Source: Arsenophonus sp045399315 (GTDB lineage Bacteria; Pseudomonadota; Gammaproteobacteria; Enterobacterales; Enterobacteriaceae). Taken from it: a stretch of DNA of 64,000 bases. Both the position numbers and the translations under genes were made by a program. Location of the stretch: the NCBI GenBank assembly GCA_045399315.1, contig DAYVGO010000005.1:62001-126000 (forward strand), given 5' to 3'. Under the pieces are notes generated by a model. The model saw only the letters and a list, made by a program, of their open reading frames with translations. It searched no databases and was not told the origin of the DNA. Positions 9,080 to 20,945 of this stretch are shown piece after piece. Positions within the stretch are counted from its first letter, which is position 1. Every line of letters starts with the position of its first letter.

Positions 9080-9653
9080 ATGGCGAGTAAAAGTATTGTT
9101 CAAGAAGCAAAAGATATCCATTTAGCTATAGATTTAATTAACTATAGGTGCACGTTTTCAAATATTGAAAAGTGAAACTCAGCTAAGCCGAGGGCGGCGA
9201 TTAATTAAGTTATATAAGGAGCTACGTGGTAATCCACCACCCAAAGGAATGTTATCATTCTCAACCGATTGGTTTATGGCATGGGAGCAAGATATTCACT
9301 CTTTAATGTTTTATAACACTTATCGTTTTTTATTGACTAGTGGCCATTATAGAGGGGTGAATGCTGTCGTACAGGCTTATCGTTTATATCTTGAACAATG
9401 TGGCACAGAGCAGAGCAAATCACCAATACTTGCTTTGACCAAAACCTGGACATTAGTTCGGTTTGTTGATAGTGGCATGTTACAACCATCAACTTGTCGT
9501 TGTTGTGGTGAGGCTTTTATTACTCATGCACATCAACCAGTGAACAGTTTTGCTTGCAGTTTATGTCAACCACCTCCAAGGGTGATTAAAAAACGTAGAC
9601 ATTCTTGTCAATTTGCCGATATTCATCCCCAGGTATTGGGGAAGATTCAGTAG
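9080..9653 (+). pseudogene. flhC: flagellar master regulator FlhC, one frameshift
   Basis: FlhC is the zinc-binding partner of FlhD. The start MASKSIVQEAKDIHLAIDLI is correct; a one-base insertion near 9140 then shifts the frame, and from LTIGARFQILKSETQ the other frame is open to the normal end. The zinc cysteines (STCRCCG, then FACSLCQPP) are kept, and PPKGMLSFSTDWFMAWEQ matches the family. Apart from an extra Arg in SRGRRLIKLYKEL this single indel is the only lesion I see, so this is a young pseudogene. Confidence 0.92.
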
Positions 9654-9774
9654 CGTACCAACTGTGCTTATAAAATAGAGAGTTATGGCTTAGGTTATGC
9701 ATAGCTCTTTTAAGCCAGTATGTTGACTTTGAATACAGATCTCTAGTTCACATCATTATTAATAAAGGGAATAT

Positions 9775-10281
9775 CAAGTAGTTGTATTCTTAGGCTATCT
9801 TATAGTTATTGGAGTAGTATTAGCTGGTTATTTACTTGTGTGCGTGTGGGACATCTGTCCGTTTTTTACCAACCTACAGAGTTTTTGATTATTTTTGGTA
9901 CCGGTTTAGGTAATTTTATAGTGGCTAATAATGGTAAAGCGATTACATCAACATTAAGTGTGTTGCCAAGGTTACTAATCAGCTCCCGCTATAATAAAAC
10001 AATCTACATGGATCTAATGGCGCTACAATTTCGATTATTAACAAAATCGCGTCAAATGGGGGGGGGATTATCGTTAGAGCAGGATAATGGAGATCCCCAA
10101 CAGAGTAAAAATTTTTTTTCAATATCCTAAGCTACTAAATGATCGACATTTAATGAGTTTGTTAACTGACTATATGCGATTAATCATTACTAGCAATATG
10201 AATGCGCATGAAATTGAAGCATTAATGGATGAAGAAATTGTCACTTTTGAGCAAGAGGCTGAAATTCCTGCTGTTGTATGA
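9775..10281 (+). pseudogene. motA: flagellar stator MotA remnant, fused to motB by deletion
   Basis: MotA is the proton-channel stator subunit. The N-terminal block VVFLGYLIVIGVVLAGYL lacks a start, frameshifts occur near 9840 and in the G-run near 10060, and the next readable block ends with MNAHEIEALMDEEIVTFEQE. The sequence then passes from EIPAVV directly into the MotB segment MMAFFLVMW. The C-terminal part of MotA (about 130 residues in E. coli) and the first roughly 37 residues of MotB are gone. Confidence 0.93.
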
Positions 10282-11055
10282 TGGCTTTCTTTTTAGTTAT
10301 GTGGATCTTATCTATTTCTAGTCCGGAAGAGTTGATCCGTATTACCGATTATTTTCGTACCCCTCTTAAGATTTCATTAAACAACAGCTCTAAAAGCGGT
10401 GATGCTACCAATATTATACCTGGGGGGGGAGGTAAAGATATTATTTATCGGCAAGAGGATAGCTTGCCAGAAGAACCGGTTGAATTATCAGAAAGCGAAC
10501 AACATCGTTTTAAAAGATTGCAACAGGATCTTGAGTTATTGATTATGAATGATTCGCGTTTACAAGATCTAAAAGCCAATTTGTTAATTGATTTAATGGA
10601 TGAAGGATTACAGATACAGATTATCGATGGCGAAAATTAGCCTATGTTTGCTACCGGTAGTGCGGTAATTGATAAAAATATGCGAAAAATCCTTCATTTT
10701 TTGGCTCCGGTACTAAATGATTATCCAAATAAAATTAGTCTTGCTGGTCATACTGATAGTACTCCTTATGCGAAGGGCAACTATGGTTATAGTAACTGGG
10801 AATTGGCATACTTCAATGGTGCCACTAGAGGTTAATCCTGCGGCTGTGGCAAATCGGCAAATTAGTATTTTGGTATTAAATAAAGAGAGTGAAAGCGCTA
10901 TTATTCACGAAAATCAGCGATCTCAGCCAACAAAAGAGTTTAGCGAAAAAAGCAGCGAAGTCAATCATCCGCTTCAACCAGCTTTAGCACCAACAACCGT
11001 AGTGCTACCTATTAACAATAGCGAAATGCTATTACCTCGATCAGCGGATAAATAA
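10278..11055 (+). pseudogene. motB: flagellar stator MotB remnant
   Basis: MotB anchors the stator to peptidoglycan. The frame opens inside the transmembrane helix (MMAFFLVMWILSISSPEEL), so the N-terminus and most of the helix entry were lost in the motA-motB deletion. A TAG stop at about 10638 interrupts before PMFATGSAVID. The OmpA-like domain (ISLAGHTDSTPYAKG) breaks after NWEL and resumes in another frame at VNPAAVANRQISILVLNKE. It is clearly non-functional. Confidence 0.93.
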
Positions 11056-11057
11056 CT

Positions 11058-11433
11058 ATGGAGCTGCTTATTATCAAATATTTTTCTATGAGACAGAAGA
11101 ACTACTCAATGAGATGGAGCAAATGTTACTCCATCTTAATATTAATATAGTTGATAGTAACGTGCTTAATGCTATTTTTCGTTGTACACATTATCGAGTG
11201 CTGGATATCCCGCAAGGAAAAGATCGATTAATGAAGGTATTTTTGTGATAATGCAATATGCCGGCAAAAAACATACTTTGTTTGTTGGGTCAGCAACAGG
11301 TGGTAGTAAAAATATAGAGACAAATTTTAAACCGATTAAAGGCATCACATCTGCTAGAATTACGGGCAATGGTAGTGTTGCGTTAATTCCTGATGTTAAG
11401 CAACTCTATCAATTAGCTTATATGAAAAGGTAA
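11058..11433 (+). pseudogene. cheA: chemotaxis kinase CheA remnant, about 550 codons deleted
   Basis: CheA is the chemotaxis histidine kinase (about 650 residues). Only its ends remain. The P1 start reads YYQIFFYETEELLNEMEQM and LNAIFRCTHY, just covering the phosphorylated-His region. The sequence then jumps to the C-terminal CheW-like domain (GIFVIMQYAGKKHTLFVG ... GNGSVALIPDVKQLYQLA). The dimerisation, ATPase and most of the regulatory domain are gone. Confidence 0.92.
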
Positions 11434-11463
11434 GAGCAGATAAGTCATCAAGTAAGGTTAACA

Positions 11464-11958
11464 ATGATCAAACAAAATAATTCTAGCAATAGCAAGAATA
11501 AGTGTCAAGGAAACAGGTTATCTGATTTTCGCCTTAGGTGATGAGGAGTATGGAATTGATATTCTAAAAGTGCAAGAGATTTATGGTTATCATCATGTTA
11601 CGAACATTGCTAATATTCCTTATTTTATTAAATATATCAATTAGTTACTGTGATTCATTATTCCGATAATTGATTTAATAATTAAATTTTCACAGGCTAA
11701 AGTGACTTATGATAATAATACGGTTATTATATTGTCATATTATTACAAAGAATTATTGGTATTGTTGTTGATGTTATTTCTGATGTATTAACTTTATTAC
11801 CTGAACAAATTTGCTCACCACCGGAAATGTCAACACTATTATCGGCTGAATATTTAACCGGATTAGGCATGTTAGAAGAGCGGATGTTGATTTTAGTGAA
11901 TATAGAGAAATTACTTAATAGTCAAGAAATGGCTTTAATCCAAGATATTAACGATTAA
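11464..11958 (+). pseudogene. cheW: chemotaxis coupling protein CheW remnant
   Basis: CheW couples receptors to CheA. Frame-switching shows IFALGDEEYGIDILKVQEI, YFIKYIN, then LSAEYLTGLGMLEERMLILV near the end, all matching CheW in order. Early frameshift and several stops lie between them. Total length is near normal, so decay here is by point lesions only. Confidence 0.92.
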
Positions 11959-12194
11959 ATATATTACTATGGCTGTTAACATAATGGCAAATAGCACAGG
12001 ATGTTTATTTAAAATAAATTACTAGCTAAATTTTAATAAAATATAGATTTACTTATATAGCATTGATATGGAGCTATCAATAAATAATCAAAGCTAGTTT
12101 AAAAAAAGAAGCATAAAAAAGGTTTGTTATTGTTATAAAGTTTCTGTTGAGAGTGACGATATGTTATTTATCTTAATACAATGGAAATTTTTAT

Positions 12195-13559
12195 ATGCTA
12201 AATAGAATGAAAATTATTACAGGTTTAATCATTGTATTACTTTTATTTGGTATATTACAATTAACATCTGGGGTATTTTTCCCTTGATCTTAAAGAACAA
12301 AAAGAGGAAATTGCCTTATTAATCCAAATGCGTAATCAGCGAATTTTACTTGATGAGGGTTGTGTTCAGCTGCTAAAAGCTAGGATTTAACTAAATCGAG
12401 CCGGCGTTAGTTATTTATTAAGCCAGAAAAAGGTAGCGTTAGTTGAATCGGTTGGACAAATTATTGAAACCGTGCGCGTAAATTTGGTGAAAGCAAGAGA
12501 GTATTTCGACAATATCAACGGACAGCTAAATTATCCTTTCATGATACGCAGATTTTGGCTGATTTATCAAAAAATTATACCCGTTATATAGAGTCATTAC
12601 ATTCACTGATTTTCTTATTAGAAAATGAGCAAATAAAAGATTTATCTGATCAGCCAACATCGATTTATCAACAACAATTTGCGCAAGCACTTGATCATTA
12701 TCTTGACGAAAGTGTAGTGGTCTATGATGAAATTATTGGTCACTCAGAAGTGTCATATCGTTATTCTATTTATACATTCTCAGTTGTCTTATCCGCGTTA
12801 ATTTTATTGTTTATTCTCCGTTGGCTAGGAATATATCATTTATTGATCAATCCGTTAAATTCATTACTAATGAATATTAAAGTGTTCTCGGCAAGTGATC
12901 TCTCTTCTCATATTTCCATTAATGGAACCAATGAAATGGGTAGATTGGCAGAAGAATTAAAACATATGCAATATGAATTAATCCAAATCGTCAGAAGCCT
13001 TTCAGGTTCCACAGGCAAAATTTATGTACGTACAAGTGAAATTGCGGCAGGTAATAGTGATCTCTTTACTCGCTTGGAGCAGCAAGTTGCCGCTTTGGAA
13101 GAGATGGCAGCCAGTATGGAAGAGTTAACTATTACTATTAAACAAAATGCTGAACATGCTATTCAGGCAAATAAATTGGCTGATTCTGCATCAGAAATTG
13201 CTTGGGAAAGACGACAAATTGTCACTAACGTAGTAGACACGATGAAGTGTATTTCTGAAAGTGCCCAAAAGCTCACAGACATTACTAGCGTGATTGATGG
13301 TATCGCTTTTCAAACCAATATCTTAGCGCTTAATGCTGCCGTTAAGGCAGCGTGTGCCGGGGAACATGGACCCGGTTTTGCCATAGTGGCTGAAGAGGTA
13401 CGTAGTTTTACCCAACGTAGTGCTAATGTAGCTAAAGAGATCAAAGTGTTAATTGAAAATTCAGTCAGTCGTACTCATAGAGGAGCCAAACTAGCGGAAG
13501 AAGCTGGTGAAACGATGGGGAAAATTGTTGAATCTTACGCCACAACAAGAAGTGATTGA
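12195..13559 (+). pseudogene. methyl-accepting chemotaxis protein remnant (tar position)
   Basis: Chemoreceptor gene between cheW and a second receptor, where tar lies in E. coli. The start MLNRMKIITGLIIVLLLFG is the first membrane helix; frameshifts and a stop follow in the periplasmic domain. From about 12555 one frame stays open through the four-helix bundle, the second membrane helix (ILLFILRWLGIYHLL), a HAMP domain and the signalling tip with FQTNILALNAAVKAACAGE. It stops at 13559, before the second methylation helix, so the C-terminus is missing. Confidence 0.9.
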
Positions 13560-13663
13560 CGATAAAAAATAGTCAAAAATGATGACAACTGGATCGCATT
13601 TTAGCAGTAGGGAATCACAAATAAGAAGTGGGTTAAGGAGACAACAATACAAGGTCATCAAAG

Positions 13664-14787
13664 ATGAAACTAACACTAAGGGTATCTATCCGACTTCACT
13701 TATTGCTGCTTTTTTTGTCTGATGCAATTTGTAACCGTCGCTATTGTTGTTAATACCTTTTACAAACAACAATCTCACTTCGAACATTTAGATATCAAGA
13801 TAGATAAGCTAGATACTTTGACATTAAATTAGAATCAGTTACTTAAAGCCCGTAGTACCCTTAATTGACTTATGTTACGTATGCAAACAGATTATCCAAT
13901 CGATAATTAACTATCTTAAAAACAAGGGTTGAAAGCCAATTAACCCAGGTAGAAAAATATTTTAAACAATTTATGGTGCTGTCACAGGATTATTATCAAC
14001 AATCAAGCGAAAAAATAACGGCAGATATTGAACGTGATTATCATGCTCTTAGCCATGCACTGCATATGATAAAGGCGGTATTAGATAAACCCGATCTTAA
14101 ACAAGCTTTACAATTGCCAAGCGAAGGCCAGCTACTACGTTTTGAAAACAGTTATTTCACTTATATTAATCATATCAATAGTGAAGTTGGGGCGGCAGCA
14201 ACACATAGTCGGACTTTAAGTAAATTTGTCTTAATTATGTCTGTTATTACCTTAATGACAATCTTTATAGCTTGTCTATTGACCCATTTTAACGCACAAA
14301 AAAATTGTGAGCTCGTTTTAAAATTATAAAAAATTGTTTTAGTGATATCGCCAATGGACATTTAGATAAGCGGTTGATTAACCTCGATCGTGATGAATTG
14401 GGTGAGATTTTTATAAAGTTTGTTGATATGTGAGAGGCAATTATTACCTCAGTTGCTACCGTAAGGTTCAATATTCGTGAAATGCAAGCTGTGGTATGAA
14501 AGCGGTGAAAACCGGTAATTTAGCCCTGGCAGAGCATGCTAAACAGCAGACGGTTGCTTTAGAAGAAACCACCACGGCAATGGAGCAGTTTACCATCATT
14601 GTTTAGCAAAATACCCATTATGCCCAACAAGCAAATGAATTAGCGATCTTAGCCGAGTAAACAGCACTAAAATCGGACAATTGACCGGTAAAGTGGTTGA
14701 TACTATGACCGGTATCAACCAAAGCTCGCAAAAAATTGCCGCTATTATAAGTGTGATAGATAGAATTACTTTTTAAATCAATAGCTT
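13664..14787 (+). pseudogene. second chemoreceptor remnant, fused to cheB
   Basis: Second methyl-accepting protein gene, at the tap position. Recognisable parts are the first membrane helix (MKLTLRVSIRLHLLLLFF), a periplasmic stretch from 13973, a second helix near 14230, HAMP (DIANGHLDKRLINLDRDELG) and the methylation helix (QQTVALEETTTAMEQF). Many stops interrupt it. At the tip the sequence passes from the FQTN-like codons straight into CheB, so the receptor C-terminus, all of cheR and the cheB start are deleted. Confidence 0.9.
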
Positions 14788-15819
14788 AGTGTTGATGATT
14801 CAGCTTTAATGCGCAAAATTATGCGTGAAATACTGAGTCACCAACCTGACATGGAAGTGGTTGGTTGTGCGGCTGATTCTTATTATTGCTCGGGAAATGA
14901 TAAAACAGCATGATCCTCATGTATTGACACTTGATATTGAGATGCCGCGTATGGATGGGCTCTCTTTTTTATAAAAGATCATGTGGTTGTGCTCGATGCC
15001 GGTCATTATGGTTTCAACTTTAACTACCCATGGCTCACAGGCCACATTACGTGCATTGGAACTGGGCGCGATAGATTTTGTCACCAAGCAGAGCTTAAAT
15101 TTTAAACAGAGAGTATCTGCTTATACGGACTTACTAAGTGAAAAAATTAGAGTTGCCGCACAAGCAAATCTTATAAAAATATTTCACCAGCAAGCAGAAT
15201 ATCCAAAACTTAATTTACCTTTATCTAAAATTACTAATGACATTACTGCTATTGGTGCTTCAACGGGTGGAGACGAAGCTATTCGGCAATTTTTACAAGG
15301 TTCACCACAAAATATGCCGGCAATTGTGATTGTGCAGCATATGCCAGCAGGTTTCACCCATTCTTTTGCTGAGCGTCTTAATCGTTGCTGTTTTCTGTGG
15401 GTCAAAGAAGCGCAAGCGGGAGAAAAGTTATTAACCGGCCATGTTTATATTGCGCCGGGTAATTTTCGTTTAGCTTTAGCCAAAACTGGCCAATATTACC
15501 AATTACCATGTTGTATTGCATCAAGAAGATATGGTTAATCATTATCGTCCTTCGGTGGATAATTTATTTTTTTCTGTTGCACAAACCGCAGGAAAGCGGG
15601 CAATTGGCATGATTCTTACTGGCATGGGAAATGATGGTGCTATGGGATTATTAGCAATGTGGCAAGCGGGGGCTTACCTTTGCCCAAGATGAAAAAAGCT
15701 GCGTTGTTTATGGTATGCCTAAAGTTGCATTGTAGTTAAATGCAATAGATGAAGTTGGTGATATTAATGGTCTGGGTCGATTATTACTTGCTAAATTAGA
15801 GCAACGTTATACAACGTAA
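14788..15819 (+). pseudogene. cheB: chemotaxis methylesterase CheB remnant
   Basis: CheB demethylates receptors. The first visible residues are SVDDSALMRKIMREILS, so only a few N-terminal residues are missing. Receiver Asp lies in VLTLDIEMPRMDG. The catalytic domain shows IGASTGGDEAIRQFL (active-site Ser), VIVQHMPAGFTHSFAERL and LTGMGNDGAMG, but spread over several frames with stops near 14975, 15537 and 15690. Confidence 0.93.
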
Positions 15820-15858
15820 TTTGTAACCAATAGAAAGTGAAATAGGGCTATTTTAACC

Positions 15859-16236
15859 ATGACAAATAAACAATTAATGTTTCTAATCGTAGATGATTTC
15901 ACAACGATGCAAAGAATATTAAGTAATTTGTTGAAAGAATTAGGGTTTAATAATGTGGAAGAGGCTGAAGATGTGTTAGCTAAAATGAATAGACATAATT
16001 TTGATTTTATTATTACTGATTGGAATCTGTCAAATATGGATGGCTTATTATTATTTGAAACTATTCGTTAGCATGAAAGGTGGTCAAAGCTACCAATTTT
16101 GATGGTTACTGCAGAAACCAAGAAAGAAAATATTATTGCCGCATCAAAAGCCGGTGCCAGTGTTTATGTGGTGAAACCTTTTACTGTGGCTATTCTCGAG
16201 CAGAAAATTGAATAGATTATTCAGAAAATGGCGTAA
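15859..16236 (+). pseudogene. cheY: chemotaxis response regulator CheY remnant
   Basis: CheY binds the motor switch when phosphorylated. LIVDDFTTMQRILSNLLKEL holds the acidic pair, TDWNLSNMDG the phosphorylatable Asp, and VVKPFT the conserved Lys. A short deletion has shortened the segment after EAED, a TAG stop at 16069-16071 cuts the protein at 70 residues, and another stop occurs near 16213. Confidence 0.95.
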
Positions 16237-16252
16237 AACACAAGGATATAGT

Positions 16253-16906
16253 ATGGTCGTTAGGCAACATGAAGAAGAACATCATAGTAATAAATTAGAA
16301 ATCATTAACCGTCTTGGGCGATTGACTCACATCATTCATGAAGGGTTACGTGAATTGGGTTTAGACAAAAATATTTCCCGGGCAGTAGAAGTTATACCCG
16401 ATACTCAACAGTGCCTTGATTATATCGTCCAAATGACTTTTCAGGCGGCAGAAAAAACCCTGAAGAGTCTCGATCAAATAAAGCCTAAGCAGGAATGGTT
16501 AATTACTTATGTGGAACAATTAACACAACGTTAGAATAAGTGGGCATAATTGTTGTTAGAATTAAGTGAAACTAAATCGCTAGTGGCAGATACTCGACAG
16601 TATTTGATTCAATTACAGCAAGTGAATGGTTACGTAAATCAGCAATTGCTAGCGATTATGGTGGCAAAAGATTTTCAAGATTTAACCGGCCCAGTAATTA
16701 AAAAACTCTCTTTAATGATTAAAGAGATTGAACATCAACTGGTTTCGTTGTTATTGGAAAATATGACGTCCGACATTGTTAATAGCTTATCATCAATTAG
16801 TCGATCGAATCAGTTACTTAATGGGCCACAACTAATGACTGAACGGCAAGAAAATTATTGTCAGCAAACACAGGTTGATGAATTGCTGACAAGTTTGGGA
16901 CTATAA
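16253..16906 (+). pseudogene. cheZ: CheY phosphatase CheZ remnant
   Basis: CheZ dephosphorylates CheY-P. ATG at 16253 has AAGGATATA before it. The long four-helix segment is open to 16532; two in-frame stops (near 16532 and 16547) precede the rest. The catalytic block is readable as VAKDFQDLTGPVIKKL and the CheY-binding tail ends VDELLTSLGL. The lesions are only these stops. Confidence 0.93.
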
Positions 16907-16966
16907 AAAATAGTCGGCAACATTTACTGTAATTGAATGAAGATATTTAATTGACGTTGAAAATAA

Positions 16967-17010
16967 AAGAGATACAAGATTATTCAAATAAAATAAATAA
17001 TGTATCTCTT
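16967..17010. terminator. possible bidirectional terminator
   Basis: Perfect 10-bp inverted repeat AAGAGATACA / TGTATCTCTT with a 24-base AT loop between convergent cheZ and the lipoprotein gene. AT-rich flanks on both sides would suit either direction. Confidence 0.5.
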
Positions 17011-17031
17011 AATTACAATGGTTAAATATAT

Positions 17032-17343
17032 TTACTTCGTATTTAACGACTGTTTTATCTGTTTCATTCCGTCGATACCTTGTTTACAAGCTTTATCTTG
17101 CTGATCTTTAGGTAAGGCAATGATCTGTTTTTTACTATCTTCAAGCTGATTTTTTATCGTATCAAGTTGGGCTTTTGTTTGTGGGTTTTCCGAAGCTTTG
17201 GCAATTAAGGAATCAACTTCAGAGAAATAAGCTTTACAGGTATCGGTTGCACCGATATAGTCGATTTTTTTCTCTTCTTCTGAACAAGCTGAGATAATGC
17301 AAGCTAACAAAGTCATACTACCAATTAATAGAAATTTTCTCAT
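17032..17343 (-). CDS. small lipoprotein, DUF5339-like
   Basis: A 103-residue predicted lipoprotein. The signal peptide MRKFLLIGSMTLLACIISAC ends in a lipobox with Cys20, followed by SEEEKK, which argues against an inner-membrane retention Asp at +2. The mature part has two cysteines (DTCKAYF and DKACKQG) likely to form a disulfide and a helical Lys/Gln-rich centre. It resembles small periplasmic proteins of the DUF5339 type found in Yersinia and relatives; that assignment is from memory. Function unknown. It is intact inside a decayed block, with its own upstream region. Confidence 0.78.
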   Translation of the reverse strand: MRKFLLIGSMTLLACIISACSEEEKKIDYIGATDTCKAYFSEVDSLIAKASENPQTKAQLDTIKNQLEDSKKQIIALPKDQQDKACKQGIDGMKQIKQSLNTK

Positions 17344-17739
17344 AATAATCCCTAACTAAATAGTCTTAATCTAGTTTAAAAAGTATAGATTCATTTTACT
17401 AATATTTGCAATATAAATGATTTTAGCTTGCTCAGATTATACACTCTGCTCTTGACAACATTTTTTATTTTTAAATAAAGCACAACAGCATAGGTCTGTC
17501 AAAGTAGCTAAAACGATCATTTTTTGTTATCCGTTATCCAGCCGAATTAATAGCCGTTAATAATTAACCTAATTTAGTAATTTTATAAAACTAATAAATA
17601 TTATTTCTAGGTCTATAATTATAATTTTTTCATCTGATCTAATAGCAGAAATAATTACTATTTTTTCTTTGTTATCCCCTTCTTAGCTTGATTTTATTAT
17701 GTCAAGCTTAGCGCATTTCCTTTGGTAAAATATTAGGGA
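17344..17739. other. divergent intergenic region, lipoprotein / flhB
   Basis: AT-rich spacer holding the promoters of the lipoprotein gene and formerly flhB. A 7-bp inverted repeat AGCTTGA / TCAAGCT with a 10-base spacer sits at 17685-17708, just before flhB. No coding remnant recognised. Confidence 0.5.
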
Positions 17740-18826
17740 GTGGCTGAAGAGAGTGATTTAGAAAAGACAGAAGAACCTACTGCCAGAAGAAAAGAAGATG
17801 GGCAGATTATTCGTTCGTGTGAATTAAGTTCTTTTTTATGTTAATTACCGGCGTCTCTCTATTATGGATTTGTGGACACTATTGCTATCAACAGCTGCCC
17901 ACACTTTTTTCACAGAATCTTAATTTTGACAAACATATTTTATATAACAGTCACTTATTACCAAAATTAGTGCTAGAAACGATTAAAATTGGCCTCAATG
18001 CTTTGCTGCCTATTATGGCCGGATTGGTATTGATTGCTTTTGTCGCTCCTAGTTTATTCGGTGGCATATACGTTAATCATACGTCGATTAAATTCGACAG
18101 GAAAAAGTTAAATCCAATCAATGGATTGAAACGCTTATTTTCAATTAATACCTTAGCCGATATTTTCAAAGCCTTATTGAAAGTGGTTTTAGTTGCTATT
18201 GGGATTAGCCTGTTTTTATGGGTTAACCTTGCTGATTTTTTTCATTTAGTCACCCAACTTTACTAGTTGGTATTAAGTCAGGCGACGCAATTAATGATAT
18301 TTGCTACTTATATTGGCATTTTTATGCTTATTCCACTCGTCAGCTTTGATGTTATTTATCAACTGTGCACGCATTTGAAAAAACTCAGAATGACCAGACA
18401 AGAAGTAAAGAATGAATTCAAGCAGCAAGAAGACGACCCGCATATTAAGGCTCGAATTCGTCAGCAACAGTGAGAGATTTTACGCCGCAGAATGATGACT
18501 GATGTACTTAAGGCCGATATTATTATTGCTAACGAGATCCATTACACAGTTGCATTACAGTATGACAATCAAAAAATGCAGGCACTGAAAGTATTGGCAA
18601 AAGGTGCAGGCTTAATTGCATTAAATATTAGGCAACTGGCTGAAGAAAATTGTATTCCAGTGCTAGAGGCCTCCCTCTGGCAAGAGCGCTTTATCGCCAT
18701 AGCAAAGTCGGTGGTCATATTCCGGCAACACTGTATGCTGCGGTAACAGAGGTGTTGGCATGGGTATGTCAGCTTAGACGTTGGCAGCGAGAAGGCGGAT
18801 TAAAACTAAAGAAGCCAGTCCTTTAA
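17740..18826 (+). pseudogene. flhB: flagellar export switch protein FlhB remnant
   Basis: FlhB sets substrate specificity of the flagellar secretion system. It starts at GTG 17740 (VAEESDLEKTEEPTARR), loses part of the LEKAREEGQ region, then frameshifts. Four membrane helices are still recognisable, as are LKKLRMTRQEVKNEFKQQE and the autocleavage region, where the canonical NPTHY reads NEIHYTVALQY. That change would itself abolish cleavage. Stops occur near 18264 and 18471. Confidence 0.94.
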
Positions 18827-18857
18827 GGACTGGATTTTGCAGGAGATAATAATACTC

Positions 18858-20937
18858 ATGGCAATTTAGCCTCACGATTGTGTTTACCAAAAGACTTGAA
18901 AGATTCTTAATGGCAAATTTTAGCTGGACCAATATTGATCCTATTAATTTTGTCCATGATGGTTTTGCCATTACCGCCTTTTTTATTAGACATATTGTTC
19001 ACTTTTAATATTGCTCTTTCCATTATGGTGTTATTAGTAACGATGTTTACCAAGCGCACGCTTGAATTTACGGCATTTCCGACTATTTTACTGTTTTCGA
19101 TTTTATTACGGCTATCACTCAATATTGCTTCTACCAGAGTTATTCTTTTAGAAGAGCATACTGGAGCGGCAACAGCGGGTAGAGTAGTCGAATCCTTCGG
19201 CTATTTTTGGGTAGGTGGTAATTTTGCTGTCGGCATTGTGGTTTTTATTATTCTTATTCTGATCAACTTTATGGTGATCACCAAAGGAGCAGGCCACATA
19301 GCCGAAGTGGGGGCACGTTATGTATGAGATGGCATGCCTGATAAGCAGATGGCAATTGATGCTGATCTGAATGCCGGCTTGATTAATGAAGCAGAAGCCA
19401 AAGCACGACGTAAAGAAGTAACCTAAGAGTCGGATTTTTATGGCTCCTCAATGGATGGTGCCAGTAAATTTGTCCGTGGCGATGCCATTGCCGGACTGAT
19501 GATTATGGCGATCAATATCATTGGTGGTTTAGTGGTTGGTATTATGCAACATGGTTTATCGTTAGGCGAATCAGTGAATGTTTATACTCTATTAACGATA
19601 GGTGATGGGCTGGTTGGCCAAATTCCGGCCTTGATTATTTCTACCGTCGCCGGCGTGATTGTTACCCGGGTAGCAACCGATGAAGACGTGGGTGAACAGA
19701 TGTTAGGACAATTGTTTGATAAACCGCGGGTATTGATGTTAACTGCCGGGGTATTAGGTTTGCTTGGTCTTGTTCCCGGTATGCCCAATATTGTTTTTCT
19801 GCTCTTTACTGTGCTACTAGGTTTTATTGGTTGAAATTAATGAAACGTGCAGCCAATCTGGTAATGGATGTGGTGCAACAATAGAATATTGAACAACATT
19901 ATCAAGCGGTAGAAGTAAGTTGGGATGATGTTCAGCCTTAAGATCCTTTGGGTATGTAGATTGGTTACCACCTGATCCAAATTGTTGATCAGGGCCAAAA
20001 TAGTGAGCTACTAAACCAAATTGGTGGTATTCACAAAAATTTTGCTAAACAGACCGGTTATTTACCACCGGTGTTACATATTCATGATAATATGACACTT
20101 AAACCAAAAGCCTATTGTATTTTAGAAAGGGATAAAAATTGGTCGTGGAGAATCTTATCCCGGGCGTTGGTTAGCCATCAATCCAGGTGGTGCTAGGTGA
20201 ATTGACAGGTGATGCCACGCAAGAACCGGCTTTTGGTTTACCGGCTGTTTGGATCGATGAAGCATTACAAGAACAGGCTAAGGTGCAAGGTTATACCGTG
20301 GTAGCAGCAAGTACAGGAATTGCTACCCATTTTAATCACCTGTTAAGTCGTTTTACCCATGAGTTATTTGGTCGTTAGGAAGCACATTAGCTTTATGAAC
20401 GGATCAGTAAAGAGTTGCCGAAACTGACCTAAGGTCTGATGCCAGAAGTGATCAATTTGACCTTGTTCCATAAAGTATTACAAAATTTATTAAGTGAGCA
20501 GGTACCAATACGTGATATGTGCAACATCATCAAAACCTTAGCAGAGCGCCAAACAAAAAGAGGTGACAGAACTGACCAGTTTAGTACGTATTGCCTTAGC
20601 CAGAGCAATTATTCAACACTGGTTTGGTGATAAAGAAGAAATTCAAGCCATTGATCTGGATATTAGCCTTGAGCGTGTATTGATTCAGGTGATGCAATCC
20701 GGGTGTGGCTTAGAGCCAGGTTTGGCCACTAACATTGAGCAGAAGGCGATTGAAGCGGTCAATAATCAAAGTTTAATTGGTGTGTCGCAGGTGTTAATTG
20801 TTAATCACAACTTACGTCCTTTAATGGCTCGCTTTCTACGTCGAAGCTTACCACAGTTGGTAGTTGTTTCCAGTCTGGAAATCAGTGATGATCACAAGAT
20901 CCGCTTAACGGCCTTTATTGGTCAAGTAGCAAGTTAA
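18858..20937 (+). pseudogene. flhA: flagellar export gate protein FlhA remnant
   Basis: FlhA is the large export gate protein (about 690 residues). Near full length remains, in several frames: PILILLILSMMVLPLPPF and the membrane half, then SMDGASKFVRGDAIAGLMI (FHIPEP region), TLLTIGDGLVGQIPALIIST, and a cytoplasmic domain ending LRRSLPQLVVVSSLEISDDH. The ATG at 18858 is one base out of frame with the protein. Stops lie near 18910, 19325, 19424, 19832, 20376 and elsewhere. Decay is by point lesions without a large deletion. Confidence 0.95.
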
Positions 20938-20945
20938 CTTTAAAC

